The notes below the pieces were generated by a model, which was given only the letters and a program-made list of their open reading frames with translations, searched no databases and was not told where the DNA came from. 64,000 nt of DNA, from NCBI GenBank assembly GCA_013400975.1, contig WBMZ01011560.1, positions 38,712 to 102,711 of the forward strand, written 5' to 3'. The stretch comes from Atrichornis clamosus. Taxonomy: Eukaryota > Chordata > Aves > Passeriformes > Menuridae. Shown here piece by piece: positions 37,183 through 49,948 of this stretch. The position numbers were made by a program, and so were the translations under genes. Every line of letters starts with the position of its first letter. The first letter of the stretch is position 1.

Positions 37183-39035
37183 CTGGAAAAACAGTGGTGC
37201 AAATACAATGTAATGGGGCAGAATGGGACCCACTGTCTCTTTGTGTTACCATTTTCTTCTGCTGCTTTTCCTTGCCAGAAAGAGAAGACAGTTTTCTCTT
37301 CTACTCTGAATAAGCTCATAATGGAGTGGAATAATCAGACATAATGACAGGTTAAACCACAAAGGAGAGTTACATCTTAAATACCATACTAACTAAATTT
37401 TAAATTTGTATATTAACAGGTTTTTTAAAAGCCCAAGAAAAGAGCAAATCTGAGATAGGAATGTACTCTCTCTGTTCAGAGGCTACATCTAAATCATATA
37501 ATATAATTAATAACTTGCATAATAAGAAAATACAAGAAAGTGTAAATTCAGACTTGTTTGGCTAACCAGAAGATACCCTCTCGCAGAAGGAATTATATTG
37601 GAGGGTCCAGGGTCTTATTACCTAGAGCAGGACCCCCTGCAAACAAATCCCATTTAATTTGCATGGAACTTATTTCAAAGATATTGTAATAAAATATTCT
37701 CAGACTTGTCACTCTCTGCAAGGATATCCACAGGAATTTGCTGCCACGTCACAGTTTATGTGTGGATCACTACACCCAAACAAAGCTGAGTCCAGGAAGA
37801 AAGACTGGATCTATTCTATCTGGATTGTTCTATAGAAGCATTTTCCAGGCTACCAACCAAATAACATTTTCATTAATTATAATAGCAATCAGAAACCCAG
37901 TTGAAAAATTGCTTTGGAATGTGCTAGAGATAAATCTGGTTGACACATACCCTAATGATAGTTTTAACACCCATTCCTGTTACAAAACCAAATTAAGCCA
38001 CAAGGCATATTCTGTAGGTAAGCTGGAGAGAGGGATAGGCAGAATTTAAAAGGCAAGGAATTCTTCATATGCAGTCCACAGAACTAACGAACCTGTAAAA
38101 ACCTATACAGTAGAGATACATTTTCCCTCGTTAAATTCAAAGAGCTGCCATCCTTGACAATAAATAGCTCTTCACATTTTAAGGATTTCTCTGGGTGCAA
38201 GGATAGCCAAAGACCTGAAAAACCTAGCAGCAGGAAGGGAGGTGACTTGTTACATTCAGAGCAATCTTAGAATAATGTCATTTTGGAATGTAATTTTGCA
38301 AGCAAACCTAATAGCAGGCATTACTGGTGCTTGGATGTCATTCTGAAGATTGATGCATCAACATTGCACCGAGGCAGTACAAGAGCCTCAGAAAAACAGA
38401 TTAGCAAGGCTTACTACCCAATGAAATTGTAAGTTTATAAAGTAAAAAAATCCACCTGACCAGGACATCAAGAGGTCAATTACTTTGTCTATTTGCCCAA
38501 AGGCAAGATCATCTCTAACAAAATCATTCCAGATAGCTTTTTATTCAGCTTGCATTTAAAGACCTTCAACAAAGAGGTTTCAAATTTTCTAGCTACTTCA
38601 TTTCAGTGGCTCATTATCTTTGTCATTAGAAGGCTCTATGGAGCACTTGAGGGTGTGATTTCAGCATGGATAGGTATAGCTGCAATATCTTTACTGCAAG
38701 CTCAGGCATTAAGAGCAGTGAAACCATATCAACATAGGATGCATTGGCCAAGCTTTGCCTGGATGTCCATTAGTAACAGCAGAAGCCCACTACAGTTTTA
38801 CTGGTATTGGTCAAAACCAGCTGATCTGCTGTATTTTGCTCCCATCACCTCCCTTACAGTGTTGGTTTAATTTCATTTTCTTTGATGCCACGATGTTTCA
38901 CAGTTCTCTCCTACAGCTGCTGTGGCAGATGTTGAACATCATGGTTTCCAAGCACTTATACAGAATTTTTCAGGTTGATTCAGAATCAGCTCGCCTGACT
39001 GGTGCTGTACTGACCAGTGTGTGCACTAGTGTGCT
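37183..39035. other. No gene recognised
   Basis: Overlapping plus-strand frames at 38493-38870 and 38755-39132 have no homology I know and no start or splice evidence. No repeats until the LTR fragment at 39036. Confidence 0.45.
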
Positions 39036-39083
39036 ACTTTCAGCTGGAGTAGAGTTAATTTTCTTCACAGTGACTAGTACAGG
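39036..39083 (+). mobile_element. ERVL LTR 5'-end fragment
   Basis: About 48 bases resemble the start of a common avian ERVL LTR, including CAGCTGGAGTAGAGTTAATT and TTCTTCACAGTGACTAGTAC. The first dozen bases and everything downstream of the match are missing, so it is a small relic. Confidence 0.55.
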
Positions 39084-40469
39084 TCTTCTTTCCCCAAACC
39101 CACACCTTGAAACAGAGACCAGAAACAACTAGTAAGAAGCTGGCAAAATAAGATGAATTATATTCCCTCATGTTTCATGGCAGACTAATTTATGTGAGTC
39201 TGTGCAGTGAGTGTCACTATATTGCACCACAGGAGTAAAAATGGACAGTTTCAGAAAAAAATGAACCAGATTGGGAATCCTCTTTCAAAACATTGGATGC
39301 TAAAAGGGAACATTCAAGCACAGAATCAAATCTGATCGAAGTATTTGGCTAGAAGTGAAATGTCTCCCACAGTGAGATCAGTCCTTAAAAGCAAAGTCTG
39401 AATAACAAAACAATATTGAAAGATCAACACAATTTTTTAAAGTCTGAGTAAATGCCTAAATGATGGTACATGTTTGTCATTAACATGTCATTAACATAAG
39501 GCCCCAGTGGCAGCAAAATCTCTTCTTGGCATCTTATAACTGCATGATGATAGAGCATCCATGCTTCTGTCTGCAGAGTAATTTTACCAGATTCAAAAGG
39601 GATGTAAAAAGAGTGAAAGTGGAAAGATTATGATTCAAAATAGTTGCTGTAGAAGCATCCATTGGCAGGACCTGCATGACGGACACAGTGAAAACAAAGT
39701 CTGCACTTGACATTGCATAAAAGATGGAGGATAGAAATGTGTGAAGAAAGAAGCCACTGAATCTGTTGAAAAAGTGGGGAAAACATCCTACTGAAGAAAA
39801 TTAAAGACTGAATCCATCTAAAAACTTTCTACCAGGTTGAAATTCCTAGATTAGGAGTTTTGACATCTGAATTTCCCTACATTCTCAGAGGGGGCAGGAG
39901 GAGGAGGATCATCACTGCAAGGGAACACAGATGTCACAAGCCTTAAACCACGACCTGAAGGTACCTCCTCCTTTCCTCCTATCTAGAGGAGAGCTAAGGA
40001 ACCTCTCCACATAGGCATCTCAGTTCCAGTGGGATATGCTCAGGGAACAGAGTCAAACTTGCATCACTGACCAAAACCACAATTTTATTACAGTGTAAGT
40101 ACTTTCAGAGGAAGTACAACAGTGTTCTCCAAATGGAGCGGAACAACATGACATGGACTGTGCAGAATGAGGGTCATTCACCACTTGCACAAACTAGCAA
40201 AGGGGTTTTACAAAAACGCCTCAAAGGCGCTGGTCCTCTAGTGCTTGCTGAGTAAAACACTTAGTGCAGTGGCACCATTCTTCGTCAGTCATTAGGCACT
40301 GCTGTAATAAATGTGATGAAGGGAATCTTTATTTTATAATGCTCTTAAAACCAGACCACATGCCAAATAGGAGTCTTTACATTCTGTAAAGCAGCAATGA
40401 GCAAAATTATGAGACTTATAAATTAGAAGAAATAATCACTTTGAAAAAATAAAAATCAAAATGAAAGAA
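39084..40469. other. No feature recognised
   Basis: AT-rich, with no open frame of note and no recognised repeat. Confidence 0.5.
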
Positions 40470-40760
40470 AATATATCTGGAAGAGATTTAAAAAGATCCT
40501 CTAGTCTACCTTTCCTTCCCAAGTCAGGATCTGCTTTTTTGACATTCCTGAAAAAAGTTCATCTAACATCTACACTCAAAGACTGCTACTAATAAAGATT
40601 TCACAACCTCTGGAGACAAACTATTTCCCAATTTAACTTGAAACTTCCCTGCAGCAATATTAAATGGTTCCTTCTAGCCCTAAGATCTACACATATTTCC
40701 CTCTTTTTATTCCCCTTCTTTTGAACCCAGCTCCCTATTTCAAGGAACACAAATCTGAAT
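40470..40760 (-). mobile_element. Ancient CR1-like LINE remnant
   Basis: Strongly diverged. The plus strand keeps an order of words expected of a reverse-complemented CR1 3' region: TCACAACCTCTGGAGACAAA, CTATTTCCCAATTTAACTTG and TTCCCTGCAGCAATATTAAA. No frame remains. Boundaries are approximate. Confidence 0.45.
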
Positions 40761-41413
40761 AAGTCAGTAATATACTAATTTATACTCTTCACAGCTCTGC
40801 TGAAATTAGTTGCTTCCAACAGTGCAAAACTCAGCATGTAATTAAACCTATAAGATTACATCTTAATGCTGAAATAAAGGTTTTGAGGATTTCATTCATA
40901 CAGACCTCTTCTTTATGTCCATCTTGATATTTCTAATGTAATTCTCTTACGATTTGTTCACATTTTATAATGTCAAAAGATTTATTGCCTTCTATCTCTT
41001 CAATCTGAATCTTCAGTAATTTTCTATTACAACAGAAGTTCTCTTCCATTTTTTTTTCACACAAAATGACTTTCAGCTGAACTTCTTTATATGGTCATCT
41101 GCGTAATTACCATGACTTTTACTGAACCAGCATCTTGCAGATTATTAAGTGGATTCTGCTCCTCCTGGTGTCATTGGGAGTTTTGCCACTGACTCAACAA
41201 AAGCAGGACTAGACCCCCTGAAAGAGTGGTATTACTGGGTAAGTCAAAGCTCTGGTGAGAATTGACATTGGTATACTGACAACAGCTTGGTTTTTTAATT
41301 TAGAATCTCTTAATTGGATTAACCCGTCACTTTGTTTTGTGTAATGATTTTATATCTCTCAATGCAATTTTCTATGATTAAATAGGAAATGTTTCCTTCT
41401 TCAATCTACATAC

Positions 41414-41483
41414 AAAAAGAGTGGTAAGTAGCTCGATCAAACGTACAAATTCTAACTTGCATCTCTTCATGCACCAGGAATCT
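41414..41483 (-). CDS. Candidate exon R
   Basis: A 70-nt block with an excellent acceptor, CTGTTTGCTTTTTCACCCAG|, and an excellent donor, CTTTTT|GTATGT. In phase 0 to 1 it reads RFLVHEEMQVRICTFDRATY and fits both exon T upstream and exon U downstream. A second frame (phase 2 to 0, DSWCMKRCKLEFVRLIELL) is also open, which lowers certainty. Confidence 0.4.
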
Positions 41484-41779
41484 CTGGGTGAAAAAGCAAA
41501 CAGGGTTAGGTGATGAGAAAAGTGTGAGGAAGAAGGAATTTGGTCTGGCAACTGGGAGTACAAGAAGAATTAACCCAGTCTATTTCTCTTTCAGGCTTGT
41601 GTCTCAGGGAGAAACAAAAAGGGCTCCCCAAAGGCTGCACTACGCTCCCTGCTCTGGGCAGGTGCCAGCTTCACAGGTGTGTCTTCTTGAAACCTGAGTG
41701 ATCCAATGTAATGCTGTTGGTTTTCACTAGACAGGGGAGGACAAAGGAAGGCTGGTGAACAGAAGACAGTATGAAAATG

Positions 41780-42016
41780 TGGTGGGAGAGGTTTAGCTTA
41801 GATGCCTGGAAAAAGGCTCTTCACCCACAGAGTGGTTTAGCAGGAAAAGGCTAGTCAGGGATGTGGTCACAGCACCAGCCTGACAGAGTTCAAGAAGCAT
41901 TTGGACAATGCTCCCAGGCGCATAGTGTGACTCTTGGGGTGTCCTACACAGGGCCAGGAGTTGGACTTGATGATCCTGGTAGGTCCCTTCCAATTAATCG
42001 TATTGTATAATTCTAA
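41780..42016 (+). mobile_element. CR1 LINE 3'-end fragment, plus orientation
   Basis: It reads toward the CR1 3' end: TTCAAGAAGCATTTGGACAA, GTGACTCTTGGGGTGTCC, GGAGTTGGACTTGATGATCC and then CCCTTCCAATT. The terminal repeat is degraded to TTGTATAATTCTAAG. It keeps the last part of ORF2 and the 3' UTR with no intact frame. Its orientation is opposite to the CR1 copies at 8.8, 50.0 and 63 kb. Confidence 0.85.
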
Positions 42017-43940
42017 GACATTTGCTACCTGAGCTGAAATTCAGGTCCACAGACAGCACGTGAGACACTTCCACTCAGTTTCTGGGATAGCCCTTGGCTC
42101 AGCTCCCACCTGCCTTGAACTGCTCTGGCTGATCTCCTCATTAAGTTAATCCAATTTAGGTGCACTGCCCTAAAAGACAAGCCAGTCTTCACTTCTCTCA
42201 TGAGAACAGAGGAGCAGGCAGAAGAGTGGCCTTACTATGACAGAACTGCAACTTCCTATAGAGGGTCTCTTGGGAAGAGATGATCCAGGCTGGCTCCAGA
42301 GAAGCAGGCAGTCAATGCCCAGATGAGATTCAGTGACAGGTCCTAATGTTTAATCTGTCGTTCAAAATCCGAAGAAATTCCTTGGACTGGGCTCCTGGGC
42401 TCAGGTTTTTCCCTAACATTGAACTATTTTAGCAAGGGAAATTCTACTTGTTGGCCTAAAGATTCTAGGGTGCCTAGTCAACTTTTATTTGTTTTAGTAA
42501 ATATTACTTTATTTTTAACTTGATTTTACCAGAGCTCCAGAGCAATGTGAGATCTCATTTGCATTGTATTAAGTGAGCTATGTACTGGCCAAATAGTTTC
42601 TAAATCATCAATATGCTATCTTACTTTTTATCCATAATTTCTTCTGAGCAGATTCAGGAATATTTGGCCCAGTTATTTCCCAGGCAGTGATCTGGCAAGT
42701 GAATAAAGTGCCTTCTTGGTCATCGTTTATTCAGATTACAAAAAAAGAAGCAATTTAACATTTGCTCAGATTTGGGAATTCTTCAGACCAGCTTGCTTGG
42801 TTTTTTCACTCTTATTTTTGTTCTCCATAGAAATAGATCCATTCTGGTATTCGTGACACAAGAAAATAATCATCCCACTAGTCTTGCAACACATGAAAAC
42901 CTGGAATTCTACATCCCCCTGCTGGAAAGATATTTTGAATATGTATAAGGCATTATACCACCACCTGATCCTTGCTAACCTGGCAGTTTAGAAAGTAAAA
43001 CAGGCTGATACCTATTGAATTCCTCCACTTTCTCACCTCAGTTACTGCAGAGTCCACCTATGGGAATCCCTTTTGAAGAAACTTGCCATTTTTACATACA
43101 AAATATACTTTCAAAATAATAGTGCCCAGGATTACTGCAGATTTTTTTTTTTTGTAGAATCTGACAAATGTATCTCTTTACAGGGTAAAAAAGGTAAAAA
43201 CCAAAGCTACCAAATTAAGGTGATAAAATTGTCTTAATAATGTTTATGATGGCAGAAAAATCCTGTCAAATGACTCCTGTATGCTTAATTAAACTAAATT
43301 TTACAATGAAGTGTTTTTAAATAGTTTCCTGTTAAAAGCATAAGAAAGCTGTGTAGTTGTTTTGGGGTTTTTTCCTCCTCAGTGATACTGCTGCTGCAGG
43401 AAATTGTGTTACCGGTTGTGTTAAGCAAGGTGTGACATCCATCAAGATGAATGTGTTTACGTGCATACCTGGTGACATAGTTTGAAATGGTATCTTGTAG
43501 ATATAAAACCCTGATCAAACTTAACGTACAGGAAATTTTTATGCAGTAATTGTATTTCTTTGTTCCTTACTAAAATCAGAGCTGCTGCCTGGAAGCAGGC
43601 AAGTATTTAATTTTGTCACATAATTCCCTCAATTTCAGGCCATGGTAAGTAACACCTTTGGTACATGTCAGCTGTCAATTCCTGTTAGAACATCAGCTAT
43701 TACATGGTTTAGATGTAGCTGCCTGACGATTACTGCTGCATGTTGTGAATTCATCGCTCCAAAAATGGCAGAATAAATTGAATAGTAAGGATTCTGTATG
43801 AATTAACTCAACCTGTGAAATGATAATTTCTGAAAGCTTTATCACTTTTTTAGCTTTTGCTAGGAGAGCACGCGCTCTAGGCAAGAGCCTTGGCAGAGTG
43901 GAGATAAATCTCCTCTGACCAAGTAAAGAGAGACCTCTAC
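42017..43940. other. Probably intronic, no firm feature
   Basis: A short exon-like block at about 43491-43535 (minus strand, donor CACCAG|GTATGC) is too small to call. A T-rich run lies at 43141-43153. Confidence 0.4.
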
Positions 43941-44023
43941 AGGTATTTGGTTTTTCAGTCCAAAGACTTTTGGAAATTGTTCCCTGAAACTCTTAAGCAA
44001 AAGAAGTGCCCAGTGTTCAGCTG
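43941..44023 (-). CDS. Candidate exon T
   Basis: It follows a strong acceptor (CATCTCTTCTGACTCAG|) and ends at ATACCT|GTAGAG, or 6 nt later at GTAGAG|GTCTCT. Both donors leave phase 0. The peptide is AEHWALLLLKSFREQFPKVF plus a short tail, clearly helix-like. It takes phase 1 from exon S, making TCA at the junction. Of the upstream candidates, S and T are the best pair. Confidence 0.5.
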
Positions 44024-44424
44024 CTGAGTCAGAAGAGATGGGAGAAGTCCCTGACCATAATCCTGAGGGGAGCTGTGCTATCTTTCTTGGTGCCACCTAC
44101 GGTGCAGCCCTCCTGTGTGTCCCAGCCATGTCATGGAGGATGTACAGGGGGAAGTGTAAGCAAGAGGCCCCCAGACCAGAAGCCAGAGGCGTAGGAAGCT
44201 GTGTTTTCCAAACATTTACAGGACTGTTCCTTCCTGCACAGTGCAGGGTGTTCTTGGCTTTGCAGAGGAGCTAATTAAAGGCCAGACGAGCTTTTAAACA
44301 GCCAGCTTCATTATGCTTCTCTACGAGGCATACTGGGACTCAAGTTACTTATTATTATAACTGTTTTGTAGTATGCACAAAGGCCCCAGAGACAGCATAA
44401 ATAGAAGGAAGCACACAGTCTTAC

Positions 44425-44508
44425 AGTTTTGCAGAACATAATTTCTGATGCTTCTAAGGAGCTCAATCCATTTGCATAGGTAGCAGTCCCTACTGAAAAT
44501 ACTCTTTG
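44425..44508 (-). CDS. Candidate exon S
   Basis: An 84-nt block from the acceptor TGCTGTTCAAGCAG| to the good donor AAAACT|GTAAGA. In phase 1 to 1 it reads KSIFSRDCYLCKWIELLRSI and joins exon T without a stop. A second open frame (phase 0) is less protein-like. The upstream continuation was not resolved. Confidence 0.45.
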
Positions 44509-47500
44509 CTGCTTGAACAGCACAGTAGGATGTAACGTTGATGCAGCTTTTTTGTATATTTTGGAAAGCATGCTATCTTTCTCTGTGACTGAGGCTTATT
44601 GACAGACCTGAGGACAGCCTAATGGAAAACATGATCATTTACAACCATACTTTTTGCACCAGTCTTCAAATTATTCTTCTTTCACATGTATCAACAAGAC
44701 TTGCATCACTAAAAATGCTGGGAAATAAATGAGACATGTAAGGGAAGTGAAATGCTAAATGGTATTTCTGTGACAGACACAGTGATGGAAAAGTAGAGCT
44801 AAAAGCTGCTGATTCTATACAGTGCTTCAGCCTTTAAGTATTGTATCAGCCTCCTGTCTAAATTTCCCCTAGATTATTATGTTTTAATCTATAGATGCCA
44901 ATATTTTTCCAGAAGTTGTAACTGGGCACAGATGCTGCAAAAAGTTAAGGCCAAATTAGAAGCAGTATTTACTTTTCATAATAGCTACTTGTGCCCTGAA
45001 AGATCAGGGTTCTAAAGTTTCTCATGCACAAACAGGATTGAAGGATTGATATTGGACACTTTTCTGTCATCGAGTGAAAACACATTTATTGATGGAATTG
45101 CATTCTGGGACTAGTGAAAACTAGATGTTCTGTTGTGGAGATAAAAGATGAAAAGTCACTACTTCAGGGAAAACACACACTAAGAAAAATAAGAAAACCA
45201 ATAAAACCTGAGCAAACAAAAAGCAAAGGGTTCTCTTTTTCCTAAATTTGGTTTTCTTGTCGGTGTCTCCACAGGCTCCACAGTGTTGCTATTCCTGTGC
45301 ACACAATCTGCCTCGGGTGATACTTGGAATTGCCATATATATTTGTACACAATTGCTGACTGTCTAGGACATGGCTGCATCGGATAGGAATTCGTAAGAC
45401 CTCTGTTACAAAAACTCAAAGTCATAGCATTGCTGTCTGGCCTTCAGCAGGCTGCCCAATCAATCCTCCCCTCAGCTGCTCAGCTGTAAAATCAATGAAT
45501 AATTCTGCCCTGGCAATGGTCAGTTTCTATTTTCTTACATCATCTGAAGATTTTAGGAAGGGTATAACGAGCACTTAGATAAAGATCCTTGCAAACTTCC
45601 CACAAATTTAAATACCAATCAGGAAAAATGGAAAAATTATTACCATAACAAGATAATTACATTCATATACTCCTTGGTCATGGTGCATATTTACATGTGG
45701 TCCTATATTATGTACTACCATGTTCTCACGGGCTGTTTTATTTTTTAATGAGTTTAACTCAGTAAATCACTCTGCCACACCATCATTAATTCCAGAATCA
45801 GCTGGACAAAGCCATATCTGCTACTGTGTAGAGCCAGATCTAGATAGAAGATGGGGGCTCATGCATGTGGACCTGACCCACCGACCTCAGGGACCTGCAG
45901 GCATCCCTAGAGCATCCCCTGGAGCACTCCTACTTAAACTACTACGGGAGATACACCACAGGAGTACCCTATGGGCTGTCTGTAACTACATGACATGTGT
46001 CTCCAGAAAAGGCGTAAGAAGATCTTTTCATTTCATACCCTTCAAAAAATGTCAATTTCCAGTCTACTTAGTCTTGCTGCTTTGTTGTGCTACATTTGGA
46101 TTTCCAACCCTTCACTCTCAGGCTGTTTTTCAAGCAAGAGCCTGCATTAAGCCAGTGTCAGTGTGAAGTGAAGGAATCTGCTGTTTTCCTACTCATGAAA
46201 TTTGCATGGCTGTTGCACCGCCAGACACTGCCTGTGTTTTCAGGGCTGTGAAAGCTGAATCAAAATAGTCACTGTAGCGCACCGGGCTAAGCGCAGATAT
46301 AGCACATTTCACGGTAACAGTTTACCTTCCCTCCTTCAAAAGGGGGCTGGAATTGTCATTTTTAGCAAGTAACTGCTGATTTGGGTCTGTTAGCTCCACC
46401 TGAGCACTAACAAACAGCTGTGCTGGCCCGCAGTGCTGCCTCACAGATCCTTGGGGTCATGCACCACATTTAGGATAGGTGCTGTGAAGAGAGGATGAAG
46501 GAGCTGGGCACCCAGTTAGTGCTGTGCCTTTTACAGCACAGTGTAAGTAAGTGAGAGCCAGGTGTCTCTCAAGTTTTTGTTTCCACCAGCCTAATGATAG
46601 GCTGCTGGAGGATTTGACACAGTTCCATCATGACAAAGAAAACCATATTCTGTACCCATATATCTCTGCAGAATGTCCCTGCAAGCAGCAGGGTTTCGAT
46701 CTACTTGCATATTTCATCATGCAGCAACACTCCTCCAAGCCAGTGCGTTGGCCAGTGGATATTTACAATGGTGTAATTACTCATCATTCAGATAGCTCAG
46801 TAATTAATTGCACACTTCTTGAAATTCTGTTACTCAAAATTCCTGTGGGACCACTCATTCAAGCCCACCCTTTCCATTATTTTCAATGAAATGCTTGAAT
46901 TCATACTCCATGCCTTTATATTCTTGTATTTTTTTATTTAGGTGCTAAAAGTCAGCAACAAAGTTTTTAGCATCCACAATGATCTAAATATAGGCCTCTA
47001 CATTTAAGAGTGTCTTTTGCAAAAAAAACATACTTAAGTGTTTAGGTACTTGAAAGATGAGGGACATGAAAGTACTGCATGGCTTGAGACATTGTAGTGG
47101 TAGGGCTGAGCATCAGTCTCAAGACCTGCTTGAAACTGAAGCCTATGTGGGGTACATGCTTTGATCCTCCTAGTGCCCGTCTGCCCTGAGAGACCCACTC
47201 CAGCAGACACATGGAGTGCATCCCACCATTTTGATAAAGTGACACTCAGTCACTTACGTTAACTGGTGAGCACTCCAGCTAACAAGCCAGGAGTTACCCG
47301 GAATCTGTTTCTCTCTAATTCAAATATATCAGCAGTCAGCTATCAGCTAGCTGACTGATTATTTAAATGAATTATACTGTGACATCCTAATATTTATGCA
47401 TGCACCTAAAATCTTCTCCTTCAGAGGAGCTCAGCAATGACATGAAAGCTGTCATAATCAACCAAGGGAGTCAACAGCTAATAATACATGCCACAGCATA

Positions 47501-48864
47501 TCCTGTCCCAGAAAGCCATTTCACCCAAAGTACCCAATCCTGTCCAAACATACTCAGTGGCCATTGTTTATATTTCCTGAAGGGATTTAGTAATGAGCTG
47601 CAGTTGTAGATATCCCTTATATGGTTGTATAAGAGATATAATTTGCAAAATCTATGCTTTTCAAAGGTTTTACAGTTTAAACTGCTCTAGTGAATTTTAA
47701 GAGAAAATGTCATCTACTGTGGCTAAATTATATGTTTAAAATCCAATTAAATAACAGCCTGGCCATACTGTCTTGTCCAAACCACAGCAAAGAGCAGAAT
47801 TAATGCTCTAGCAGATTTCATACTATTATGTAGAGGATCAGAGGTCTGTACCTGCTAAAGCTCACAGTATAAAAGTGTCTGTAGCCCTTAAAAGTTTGAG
47901 TATTTACATTGTAAGGAAAGACCTAAACTTCAGCTGCAGAGTGGTAAACCTCTGTTATACTATTACATAAAGCACATGGGAATACTGTGTCATCCAAACA
48001 ACCCACACTCATATCTGTCATCCTTTAGATTTACTGTCATATGTAGAGTCATGACTATAGCAAGAAAAGTGTAATAAATCTTGTGTGTTTCATATCTCAT
48101 GACAAATTAGGTTGATCTATCTGTGGATTGCTGTATCTGTTATGTTTTAAGGGCCCAGTAAACAGAACAGAACAGACTGATACCTAAAGCCAGATCTCTG
48201 GTATTTCTAGTTTAAAATGGAAATGGGAATCAGAACTGCAGCCCCCAGAAGTGGGGATAACATGAACTCAGCATGATGTCTGATCATGAGAAAAGAAAAA
48301 AATAAACCTCAATGGGAAATTTTATTCTACCCTGACTGCTCTGCCTCAGCTGGAAGCAGGAAACACCCAGTTCTAGGAGCTTCCCAGCACCTAACAAGCC
48401 CAGGGTAGATTGCAGAGGCCAGTTTGGGCTGATGTGGAAAGCCATGACAATGTTGGAGTAGCACAGATAGTTTCTAATATTAAGCATGAACTCAATAACT
48501 TTGCTATATTTTTTAAACTTTATTTCATAGTAGCAAATTTGGTGTTTTCAGATTAGCAAATCATTTTATCTCTCAATATTGCTCAATGATACATCTGACT
48601 ATGACTAGTATAACACTGGCTTGACACAACATTCTCTCCCCATTGCTGGAATCATTATTCCGGAGTGGAAAACATTGTCTCTGGCCTACTAAACTGTAAG
48701 ATTCTCAAAAGTGTGGGTGTTACCAACCCCTGAAATGCAGATGTTAGCAAATTTTGAAGAAGTATCTTTCTCAACAGAAGTCGGTTTGAGTATCTTAAGA
48801 AAGAGGCAAGGTAATGAAAGAATGAAACATATGAGCTGCTGTAAGATGAATCTATGAAGCTCTC
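44509..48864. other. No firm feature; further exon-like blocks
   Basis: Minus-strand blocks at about 45324-45402 and 48331-48428 have good acceptors and open frames, but more than one frame fits and the phases do not connect cleanly to exon S. They are not called. The 148-codon plus-strand frame at 45720-46166 has no support. Confidence 0.4.
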
Positions 48865-49900
48865 TGTTTTGGTTTGAGCCTGGCCAGAGGCTAGAAACTA
48901 CCCAGGCTCACTCCCACCTCACAGCCAGACACAGGAGAGAGGTCCGTGATCAAGGAGTCAGGAGAAACCACAGGAAAAACAGGCAAACTACTTGGAGATA
49001 TGAAACTAAATTTATTATACTAAAACTAACAGAAAAAGATAAGAAGTAAAATGAGCTTTTGGAGAACACCTTCTTCCCCCCCCACTCCCTCCTCCCAGCT
49101 TTACCTTCTACCCAAACGGTGCAGGGAGACAGAAAATTGAGGGTGGGGGGAGGTTTAGGTCAATTCTTCATCTGTGGATTCCTCCTGCTGCAGAACTGGA
49201 GTCATTTCCCCTGCTGTTCTGTGGGGTTCCCTCTAGGAGACAGTTTTCAGGAACTACTCCCTTTGGAAAGTCCATCTCACAGGCAGCCTTCTGCTAACTG
49301 CTGCAACATCAGTCCATCCCACGGGCAACAGCGGCCATCACACTGTTGCGGCGTGGGTCACTTCTCTTCAGGCTGCAGGCCTTTTCAAGCATCCCCCTGC
49401 TCCAGCATTTGCAGGTGGGTCTCTGCACTCCTGTAATTCCACAGCCTGCAGTCCTTTTCAAGCATTCCCTTACTCCAGCATCTGCAGGTGGGTCTCTGCA
49501 CACCTGTGCTCCTCCATGGGCTGCAAGGGGGGGACATCCCGCTTCACCATGGTCTCACCACCAGCTGCAGAGGAATCTCGGCTCCAGTTCCTGCACCTCC
49601 TCCCACTCCTTCCGAACTGACCTTGGTATTCTCCATGTTGTTTTTCAGCACACATCTCACTCACCTCCCACCTCCCTGGCTGGAATTAAAACTACACCAG
49701 CAGGATGGTTTTTAATTCCTTCTTAAATTTGTTATCTCAAAGGTGATACCACTTTTTATTCAGCTAGCAGCATGTCCATCTTTGCAGCCAGACAGACATT
49801 GGCCCTGCAGGACATGATGGCGAGGCTGCTAGCAGCTCCTCACAGAACCCACTCCTGCAGCCCCCCTGCTACCAAAAACTGGCCTTGCAAAACCATGACA
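48865..49900 (-). mobile_element. ERVL-type LTR, about 1.04 kb, minus orientation
   Basis: Read on the minus strand it begins TGTCATGGTTTTGCAAGGCC and ends CAGGCTCAAACCAAAACA, the TG...CA ends of an avian ERVL LTR. A polyadenylation signal (AATAAA on the minus strand) is at 49011-49016. It contains a two-copy internal repeat of period about 73 bp at 49372-49505. The expected 5-bp target duplication is not evident (CTCTC against CAAAC), so the flanks may have changed or rearranged. No internal genes are present on either side, so it behaves as a solo LTR. Open frames inside are incidental. Confidence 0.8.
49372..49505. repeat. Two-copy tandem repeat inside the LTR, period about 73 bp
   Basis: Both copies carry CCTTTTCAAGCAT followed by GCAGGTGGGTCTCTGCAC; the anchors at 49380 and 49453 are 73 bases apart. 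Copies differ at several sites, so the duplication is old or belongs to the LTR family. Related units are expected in this family's U3 region. Confidence 0.75.
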
Positions 49901-49948
49901 CAAACCTCACAGTTTTACTTTCCTAGCTTTGGATTGTTTATAAAACTC

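Larger units (their letters stand above)
7274..44508 (-). other. Inferred transcription unit: unidentified multi-exon protein-coding gene
   Basis: This interval groups the exon candidates listed separately. Between 29628 and 9471, ten minus-strand exons join in phase into 369 open codons. Every junction codon is a sense codon: TCA, GAC, a clean phase-0 join, ATA, GGG, CAA, GCT, AGT and a clean phase-0 join. Exons are 37-181 nt long, and introns run from about 98 nt to 9 kb. The weaker upstream exons (36.3-44.5 kb) can be joined in phase too. I saw neither a convincing first exon with a promoter nor a terminal exon, so the window probably holds the middle of the gene. The product is unrecognised. 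It lacks an obvious signal peptide, membrane segment or catalytic motif, and its many Leu, Trp and Cys residues suggest a helical scaffold. That last point is inference. Confidence 0.6.

Noticed and set aside
45324..45402. Minus-strand block with a good acceptor (TTTTTGTAACAG)
   Set aside because: Two frames are open and neither connects in phase to exon S.
45720..46166. 148-codon open frame on the plus strand
   Set aside because: No start context, splice signal or recognisable motif. Such lengths occur by chance in 64 kb.
48331..48428. Minus-strand block with a donor TCAGG|GTAGAA
   Set aside because: Two frames fit and no firm neighbour exists to choose between them.
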